Origin: Conidiobolus incongruus B7586
Lineage: Eukaryota > Entomophthoromycota > Entomophthoromycetes > Entomophthorales > Conidiobolaceae
Length of the DNA: 16,288 bases
Assembly (NCBI GenBank): GCA_000697335.1
Contig: JNEM01009230.1
Location: 1-16,288, forward strand
Direction of reading: 5' to 3'
Both the position numbers and the translations under genes were made by a program. Position 1 is the first letter of the stretch, and the number at the start of each line of letters is the position of its first letter. This document shows positions 10,721 through 16,288 of this stretch, one piece after another. Under the pieces are notes generated by a model. That model did not search any database, was not told the DNA's origin, and saw nothing but the letters and a program-made list of their open reading frames with translations.

Positions 10721-10853
10721 TTATCAATTATCAAATATATAGTAATTTAATCAAGTTGACTTATATTGATTATGAAATTATCAATAATTTTATTTTGTTT
10801 ATCTGATAACATAATTATCAGATAATAATTTATTAGTTATCAAAATTTTATCT
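10721..10853. promoter_or_regulatory. Cluster of nine GATA-factor motifs
   Basis: TGATAA or AGATAA, on either strand, begins at 10721, 10728, 10778, 10799, 10804, 10815, 10820, 10837 and 10848. All fit the HGATAR consensus of fungal GATA zinc-finger regulators (nitrogen and iron control). With G and C so rare here, a rough base-frequency estimate gives fewer than one chance match in this length. The cluster lies 204-336 bp upstream of the RRP42 start and 167-299 bp past the ZAP1-like stop. Which gene it serves, if any, is inference. Confidence 0.5.
10799..10825. repeat. Perfect 11-bp inverted repeat made of GATA motifs
   Basis: TTATCTGATAA, a 5-base spacer CATAA, then TTATCAGATAA. Each arm holds two GATA motifs facing opposite ways, so the structure carries four in 27 bp. 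It could bind paired GATA proteins, or form a hairpin in the ZAP1-like 3' region. Confidence 0.7.
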
Positions 10854-11019
10854 TCATACTTATAATAAAAAATTAAACTTGAATTTAGATAGTATAGTTC
10901 TAATATGACATCATAACCTTTAGTGTTAATTATTAATTAATCATTGAAAATTTATTAGATTTGAATTGGAGAATTAGTAATATTAATAATATATTTGTTT
11001 AAAAATTAAAAATAGTAAA

Positions 11020-12367
11020 TTATGATGCTGTAGTGGTGGTAGTGGATCGATCCAAATTCTTTCGGTGTACTTTCAAATGTCGATTAACTTGATCCGACCT
11101 GCTGAACTTCTTGTCGCAGTCGGTTTCCGGGCACTTGAAGGGACGTTCGCCGGTATGTGTCCGTAGCTAAAATTGAGATTAATAATTGATTAATATGAAT
11201 GGGGAATTATTTACGTGTTTGGTTAAATTGGAAGATTCCGCGAACCTTTTGTCGCATTCGGAATATTTGCATTTGTAAGGTTTTTCGCCTAGGAATAATA
11301 TTAGTGATAACAATAGTGGTGAGTTTTTGATTCATAATTACCGTTATGCGTCCTCAAATGCACGGTGAGGGCTCCGCTGATACTGAACTTTTTGTCGCAG
11401 TCCGACTGCGGACACTTAAAGGGTCTTTCTCCGGTGTGTGTCCTTAAGTGCTGGGTCATAACAGTAGGCTCTGAGAACTTTCGATTACAGATCTTACAGG
11501 CGTAGGGTTTGTCCCCAGTATGAGTTTGGAGGTGGCGTAACACTTTTTGACGTTGGTTAAATGGTTTGCCATTACGCTCACATTGCGTCCAGAGACACGC
11601 ATACTCGTGTTTACCCTGGCCAATATGAAGTTCAGAGAGGTGCATACGAAGACCTTCGAACGTATCGTAAGTTGCGTCGCAACCCTCCCAACGGCATGCT
11701 AATATTGCGGATTCTGTACCAAGGTGATCTCCACATAAATGTTGTAACAGGTCGTCAATTTCAGCGACGGACTTGTGGCACGACGACCATAGACACGCAT
11801 CAGGTTTAGCACGCCCTGACACGTGTAGCTTTGTCACGTGTGGAATCAGATCTTGAACATTTTTGAATTCAGCGGAACATGTCGACCATTCGCACCTTGC
11901 AGACCCTTCCCCGCTCTTAGGGTTGGGTTTAGACCTCTTTGAATTCTGTTCCTTCTCCTCCTCCTCGTCGCTATCAGTCTTTGGAGAGCCGTTCCTCTTA
12001 TTGGATTCAAGAACTGTATCATCATGGTTATGAGGACATTGGTTCAAAATAGAACGGTGTAAATTAGGATTATTTAAATCCGTTATGCATAAAGATCTCG
12101 TTCCAATAACGTTATTAATAGACTATTTTTACTTCAGTTAGTAAAATCAATAACACTCTAATTATTTTATGTTTACTGAATTGTTTTCATGGTCTTCATT
12201 TTTAACTGGCGAATTTTCTAACTCGTTGATTAAAAAATTTATACTTGTAGGTTTATTATCACTCTATAATAAATAAATATCAGTGAATATATATTTAAAT
12301 ATTTTAACTTATTTGATTTTAAATTAATAAAGGCAAAAAAACTAAATAAAAAAAAATCAATTACCAT
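11020..12367 (-). CDS. ZAP1: Zap1-like zinc-responsive C2H2 transcription factor, five exons
   Basis: Minus-strand coding exons, in order: 12365-12367 (ATG only), 12177-12263, 11342-12122, 11215-11288, 11020-11166. Together they give 1092 nt and 363 residues. All introns are GT-AG: 12264-12364, 12123-12176 (contains TACTAAC), 11289-11341 and 11167-11214. Frame is kept at every junction. The N-terminus is hydrophilic, followed by an acidic run and an SKRSK basic patch near residues 81-96. Eight C2H2 fingers follow, with first/last ligands C107-H130, C140-H163, C173-H196, C206-H231, C239-H259, C267-H289, C297-H319 and C327-H349. Fingers 1-4 have CxWxxC, forming two tandem CWCH2 pairs. In yeast Zap1 fingers 1-2 help sense zinc and fingers 3-7 bind DNA; finger order and linker motifs ([29 protein letters not shown]) follow Zap1 closely. 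It lacks the long N-terminal activation region of yeast Zap1 (880 aa). Role in zinc uptake control is inferred from this similarity. A different long-array C2H2 regulator remains possible. Confidence 0.85.
12264..12364 (-). other. Intron separating the ATG from the rest of the ZAP1-like gene
   Basis: It is 101 bp, with donor GTAATT directly after ATG and acceptor TTATAG before AGT GAT AAT. The downstream exon is open and protein-like ([18 protein letters not shown]) but has no Met, and a stop codon lies just before the acceptor. Splicing to this ATG is therefore the simplest way to begin the protein. A CTGAT branch-like site lies about 18 nt before the acceptor. Confidence 0.65.
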
Positions 12368-12557
12368 TAAAAATTTCTATTTATAATTTGATAAGGAAAA
12401 ATAATAACGAAAAAAAAGTATATTCAAAAACAATAATAACAATAATAAAACTTTTTCTTTAATTAAACCTAAAAAATAATAAAGAACTAATTAAAAATCA
12501 GTTAGACTTTTTTTTTCCATTAAATATATTGGCAATTGAGATCTATTTATACAATTT

Positions 12558-12568
12558 AACTTGGAGGT
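12558..12568. promoter_or_regulatory. Weak zinc-response-element-like site
   Basis: AACTTGGAGGT matches 8 of the 10 fixed positions of the yeast Zap1 site ACCTTNAAGGT. It lies 191-201 bp upstream of the ZAP1-like ATG, and yeast ZAP1 is known to regulate itself. The match is imperfect and this fungus may use another consensus. Confidence 0.25.
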
Positions 12569-12588
12569 TATTTTATCCCATCAAACTT

Positions 12589-12621
12589 CCAATCTACCAA
12601 TCATCATAATTATTGGCCAAT
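12589..12621. promoter_or_regulatory. CCAAT-box cluster upstream of the ZAP1-like gene
   Basis: CCAAT begins at 12589, 12597 and 12617 on the plus strand, and ATTGG at 12612-12616 gives a fourth on the minus strand. The last two form the palindrome ATTGGCCAAT. CCAAT boxes bind the HAP/NF-Y complex. The cluster lies 222-254 bp upstream of the ATG, a usual distance for promoter elements. Confidence 0.45.
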
Positions 12622-12740
12622 CCATACAAAATGAAATTTAAAAAACCCAAATTCCTTTTGAATCAAAAAGGATTCACGAAATTGACAAATTAGTAACTGC
12701 TTTAATCTAGTGGTGCTTGCAAGTTATTTTAATAAGGTTA

Positions 12741-12784
12741 GTCAATTAAAGTCCGATTGCATTTACCACATCCAGTTAATTGAC
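12741..12784. repeat. Inverted repeat GTCAATTAA / TTAATTGAC
   Basis: Perfect 9-bp arms at 12741-12749 and 12776-12784 with a 26-base loop. It may be chance in AT-rich DNA, but the arms contain G and C, which are scarce here. No function is assigned. Confidence 0.45.
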
Positions 12785-12826
12785 GCTGTTTTCTTGGTAT
12801 TTCCATTTGATTTGATTGTCATGTTA

Positions 12827-12840
12827 TCCAATATATTGGA
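12827..12840. repeat. 14-bp perfect palindrome TCCAATATATTGGA
   Basis: Fully self-complementary, with a CCAAT motif on each strand (12828-12832 and its mirror at 12835-12839). It lies about 460 bp upstream of the ZAP1-like start and may be a distal CCAAT element. Confidence 0.5.
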
Positions 12841-13502
12841 AATCCATCTTAATATTGGCGTTAAATGAATTCTATGCATTTAATATAAATAATGGAATTT
12901 AATGCAAGTACCAGTAATATTAATTTAAAATATTGTATATTTAGGCTTTAGGAAAAATTAAGAGGTTAAATATTATAAAGTTAAACTCTAGATTATTGGT
13001 GAACTATCTAGATTTTATAACACTGAACTATGCGATATTAAATTAACAACTAAAATTTCAACACATTTGAATTGTTGTTAGTCTTTTTTTTTGAAAATTG
13101 AATAATATATAATGACAGTTTGAATAAAGAAGAAATGCTAGATAGACAGATAGATATGTTGGTTGATTAATTAGAAAATAACGTACATAATCCAATCAAG
13201 AATGCAAAATAATCCTGCTAATTCATGATCCAAAGACTTGAATTCTACACTGAATTTCGTTTCTAATATTAATATAATTTAATTAGCTATAGTTGATAGT
13301 GAATTGATTAATATTAATTTATAAAAGATATTTTTAAAAGTTTTCATTTGCATATTATTAGATATAATTAGAAATGATCCAATCAAAAAATATTGAATTA
13401 TAAATGATTCTATCTAATTGAAAGAGAAATCATATTCATATAATCAAATAAGTCAATCATTTTGTCAATTTTAACAAAAATAAAATAAATATTTTATATT
13501 GA

Positions 13503-13530
13503 TTTATTCAAAAAAATAAAATACTTTATT
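13503..13530 (-). terminator. Possible polyadenylation signals of the GNAT gene
   Basis: AATAAA occurs on the minus strand at 13525-13530 and 13503-13508, about 53-80 nt past the GNAT stop codon. This is a sensible spacing for a fungal 3' end, but the motif is common in AT-rich DNA. Confidence 0.35.
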
Positions 13531-13553
13531 TTATAGCTCTATTAATTTAATAG

Positions 13554-13572
13554 ATTATATTATATTATATTA
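13554..13572. repeat. Short ATTAT pentamer repeat in the GNAT 3' region
   Basis: Almost four copies of the pentamer also seen at 8977-9009, ending 11 bp past the GNAT stop codon. Next to it lies the hairpin-like CTATTAATTTAATAG (13539-13553). Confidence 0.75.
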
Positions 13573-13582
13573 AAACAAAACT

Positions 13583-14089
13583 TTAAAAGTCTAATTCCAT
13601 AGCGATATGAGGAGTACCATCCTCCAAGTACTGTTCGCCAACTGTAACGTAGCCTAACTTGTGATAGAATTTTTGCTTGTCGAATTGAGCACTCAAGCGA
13701 ATACCCCTCAATCCGATCTTTTTGGCGTGTTCGTGAGCACATTTCATTACTAAGCTCCCGATACTGCGTCCTCTGAGGGTTTGATCGACAGCGACACGAC
13801 CGATTTTACCGAGGTTGTCAGGCTTGAGAATGAGACGTAATGTACCGACGGCGCGAGTGGCTTCGTCCACTGGTCCTTCAGTTGCAATAACGTGAATGGC
13901 TTCTGCATCGTATCTATCAATATGTCAATAATTGTATATGAATATCTGGAATATAGCTTACTCGTCAAATTCATCTTTCAAGTCGTAGCCCTGTTCATCC
14001 ACGAAGACCTTAACACGCAAATCATATACTAATTTACGTTTTTGGTCGTTGTCTACAATACCTACTTGGATTTGATTATCTTGAGTCAT
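13583..14089 (-). CDS. GNAT-family N-acetyltransferase, two exons
   Basis: Exons 13962-14089 and 13583-13913 are joined across a 48-bp GTAAGC...ATAG intron (13914-13961), giving 152 residues, the usual size of a single-domain GNAT enzyme. These enzymes move acetyl from acetyl-CoA to an amine. Visible marks: VYDLRVKVFVDEQGY at 21-35 and a following acidic DEFDEYD (helix 1 and the strand entry of the FVDEQGY-type subfamily); AVGTLRL at 64-70; the KIGRVAVDQTLRGRSIGSL segment at 79-97, which is the acetyl-CoA pyrophosphate loop (motif A); LSAQ at 116-119 and KFYHKLGYVTVGE at 124-136 (motif B). The loop reads RGRSIG, with Ser where Gly is more common. The exon boundary restores FDE-YDAEA, which fits the family. 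ATG 14087-14089 starts the alignment and no other start is needed. No targeting signal is seen, so it is probably cytosolic. The substrate cannot be told; it does not look like Gna1 or a histone acetyltransferase. Confidence 0.9.
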
Positions 14090-14201
14090 TTTTTATGATT
14101 AATTGAATAATACTCTGAATTGGAGCGTTAAGTAGTGTATTTATCCTAAAATTGAGTGGATATATGCCATCAATTTATGGGAATTTAAATTGAAAGATTA
14201 T

Positions 14202-14208
14202 TGAGTCA
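14202..14208. promoter_or_regulatory. TGAGTCA site (Gcn4/AP-1 type) upstream of the GNAT gene
   Basis: Perfect TGASTCA match, 113-119 bp upstream of the GNAT start, a typical position for a bZIP activator site. Fungal Gcn4/CpcA proteins use this motif in amino-acid starvation. A second TGACTCA overlaps the start codon (14082-14088), where it is part of the coding sequence. Confidence 0.4.
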
Positions 14209-14231
14209 TTTGAGATCATGTTAGAAAATTG

Positions 14232-14245
14232 GTGCTAGGTAGCAC
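14232..14245. promoter_or_regulatory. Palindromic site GTGCTA-GG-TAGCAC
   Basis: Perfect 6-bp arms around a GG centre, 143-156 bp upstream of the GNAT start and about 25 bp beyond the TGAGTCA motif. Its G+C is half, in an AT-rich setting. The symmetry suggests a dimeric DNA-binding protein; none is identified. Confidence 0.35.
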
Positions 14246-15260
14246 TAATCAACAACCATTTACTATTGCTTTTTTAAAATAGATTTCTGGTGTATTGTGG
14301 ACTATTTTTCAAGTCACTTTCTATTTTTCAAAACAGAATATGAAATCATCGCGTTTTAATATTTTCTGGTTGTCGGTTAATTTTTACTCTAATTCAAGTC
14401 TAAATTTATTTAGGAAATAGTGATTTGATTGATTTCTATATCGATATATGCCATTTATGTTAAATAAGGAAATGATGAACATTTGAAATTGGTATCAAGT
14501 TTATAAAAAACACATCAGAATATCTTTGAGATTAAGAGTTAAATATGATTTGAAATATTTGAATACAATCTGTATTTTCTATCTCTATCAATTTTAAAAA
14601 ACAGTATTAAAGCTTGAAATTCAAAGCTATAACAGTTACCAAATATTCTTTCATCTTAAATAGATATGCACTGACTTGGAAACAAGTGGAATGAATATAA
14701 GTGATTAAAATTATTCTTAGATGGAAATTTTTGCCATAATATAGTATTCAAGGCTCGGACAGTAAAATTTTTTGAATGGAAAAAAGTATCGCTATATCCA
14801 TATTAGGAATTTAATAATATAAATTACGGAGTCAAAAATTTGAAAAATCTGGTCGAACTGAATTAATTCTTAGTGAAATTTAGTAGACAATTAGAAAATA
14901 ATGAAAAAATCAGAATTACCAAAAATATGATATGAATTTAAATAAAATTTGATATTTTAAATTATTTGGTTCATTTATATATCTATGGATGCAAAAGAAT
15001 ATAAATTCAAAATTGGTTAAAGATTGCATCATATTTAGATTCATGAACTGTTGAAATCTCGACGATAAATTATTTGCCTCTGAAATATTTATGTTATTGA
15101 TTATTAGTTTTGAAAATAAACAAACTTTAATACTAATTCCAAATACCACTAGACATCATGAAATCTCGATTCTATATATTATATCATTCAAGTTTGAAAA
15201 ATCTTGCAAATTATACCACTTGAACATAGTAATTAATTTTTCTTTTGACCGACCAAATCA
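14246..15260. other. Intergenic DNA, no gene seen
   Basis: Moderately AT-rich (about a quarter G+C) with several CpGs. The left part should hold distal GNAT promoter sequence. The longest frame, about 77 codons on the minus strand at 14916-15149, lacks an ATG and recognisable motifs. Confidence 0.6.
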
Positions 15261-16288
15261 ATAATATTAACAGATTAAGTTGTATTAATAATGTAGCTTT
15301 ATACATCAATTCTACAATCAATATTTGACTTTAATAAATATACCTTCAATTGGATATAACACCTAAATTTTAACACTTTTATTTAATGTTTGATTTTTAT
15401 AAAATTTCATATAAAATGGTTTAAAAAATAAATTAACCAATTTTAGCAAAATAGAAAAAGTTAAAGCAAAAATAATATGATTTTAATAGCTAAAAACTTC
15501 CTTTTATTAATAAAATAATTCCATATAAAAGGTGATACTATCAAAATCAACTATTAGCATAATTTTAAAAATAAAACTAAATATTACTATTAATATATGA
15601 TTGTTAAAAACTAATATATAATATAAAATTAATATTTTTTTATTATAAAAATCTTTTTGTTATATTTTAAAAAAAATTTCTACTATTTAATAAAAGTTTT
15701 TATTATAAAGTATTGAAATTTGATATTTTATAAATTAATTTAATATAAATTTGTTTTTTATAAGTATATTTTTTGATTACTTAAAATATTCATAATCACA
15801 TAAGTTGAAATTTAATAAGTATACTAGATATGATAGCTTTTATTGATATATATATATTTATTAAAATTTTTAAAATTTTGAATTTTAATATTATTTAGTT
15901 AAATATATTAATTTTTTGAATGAAAATTATATCACTAATTAAAAGTTATTTAATATAGAAAAATATAAAGTTATTTATTAATTAGTATATATTTATAAAT
16001 TTAATAAAATATAATATTATTATAATTTAAACATATATTTATTAAAATCAATAAAAAAGGTTATTTTAATAAAATTTAATATTTTGCTTTGTTTTTGTAT
16101 AAAGGATAATATAAAATAATTTAAAATTATTTAATTTTAAATATATATATAAATAAAACTATATTTCTTTACTATATTTTAATAAGTTTTATTTAATAAT
16201 TATAACTTTATATATATAAGCTTTTATTAAATTATCAAATATTCATTTTATCTTTTTATTAATTATATTAAGCATTACTTTTAAAAAA
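15261..16288. other. Extremely AT-rich, CpG-free right end, no gene seen
   Basis: G+C falls to about one base in ten and I find no CpG after 15253. Stops crowd every frame. It resembles the left block (1-7130) in composition and may be the edge of another decayed repeat, but no LTR or protein motif is recognisable. Confidence 0.6.

Larger units (their letters stand above)
10518..11019. promoter_or_regulatory. RRP42 upstream region / ZAP1-like downstream region
   Basis: About 500 bp between two minus-strand genes. It must carry the RRP42 promoter and the ZAP1-like 3' end. A GATA-motif cluster occupies its middle; no clear TATA box stands out in such AT-rich DNA. Confidence 0.6.
12622..13502. 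other. Intergenic DNA between ZAP1-like and GNAT genes, no gene seen
   Basis: G+C is modest up to about 12870 and falls after that. The first part probably holds distal ZAP1-like promoter sequence. It contains a 9-bp inverted repeat (12741-12749 with 12776-12784) and a 14-bp palindrome at 12827-12840. A 22-codon minus-strand frame at 12738-12806 is too short to call. Confidence 0.6.

Noticed and set aside
11301-11341. Unspliced C-terminus of the zinc-finger protein ending shortly after the sixth finger
   Set aside because: The tail after LRTHN is intron sequence. A GT-AG intron joins it in frame to GEKPYKC and two further fingers.
11561-11809. Plus-strand 82-codon frame opposite the zinc-finger exon
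   Set aside because: It is antisense to conserved C2H2 fingers and has no sensible protein pattern.
12498-12520. Seven-codon minus-strand upstream ORF in the ZAP1-like leader
   Set aside because: It is very short and lies in a poly-A run; there is no evidence that it is in the transcript.
12738-12806. 22-codon minus-strand frame with a CGKC motif
   Set aside because: It is too short, has no splice partner that extends it, and no recognisable family.
14916-15149. 77-codon minus-strand frame
   Set aside because: It begins at a non-ATG codon, has AT-driven composition (Asn, Ile, Phe, Leu), no motif and no promoter or splice context. It is probably chance.

Overview
This is a nuclear window from a eukaryote, most likely a fungus. 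The evidence is: three genes with fungal or general eukaryotic relatives, very short introns (48-54 bp, one of 101 bp) with GTAA-type donors, one intron with a perfect TACTAAC branch point, and a chromodomain-bearing Ty3/gypsy (chromovirus) fossil. I cannot name the genus. Base composition is sharply two-faced: exons are close to half G+C by eye, while the DNA between genes is roughly 10-20% G+C.

Layout. Positions 1-226 are AT-rich flank. A degraded chromovirus LTR retrotransposon fills 227-5933, with two 398-bp LTRs, a primer binding site, a polypurine tract and an imperfect 5-bp target duplication. AT-rich DNA follows to 9602. It contains a short island of coding-like but broken sequence (7137-about 7620) that I cannot assign to a family. 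The whole stretch 1-7130 contains no CpG that I can find. Three host genes follow, all on the minus strand: RRP42, an exosome ring subunit (9603-10517, no intron); a ZAP1-like eight-finger zinc regulator (11020-12367, five exons); and a small GNAT acetyltransferase (13583-14089, two exons). Positions 14246-16288 hold no gene; the last 1 kb is again CpG-free and extremely AT-rich.

The main results are these. (1) A full gene model for the ZAP1-like regulator. Its long exon has no in-frame Met before the fingers; two upstream introns restore an N-terminus, and the start codon appears to stand alone as a 3-nt coding exon, giving 363 residues. Finger order matches yeast Zap1 (two paired CxW fingers as a sensor-like module, then a DNA-binding array), with an intact eighth finger. 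(2) A cluster of nine GATA-factor motifs, including an 11-bp perfect inverted repeat, between ZAP1 and RRP42. (3) CCAAT boxes and a weak zinc-response-like site upstream of ZAP1, and a perfect TGAGTCA upstream of the GNAT gene. (4) A CpG-free, transition-dominated decay signature over the retroelement that stops abruptly near 7130.

The three genes do not form an obvious pathway (RNA turnover, zinc response, acetyl transfer); shared strand is the only link I see. I found no new multi-gene system.
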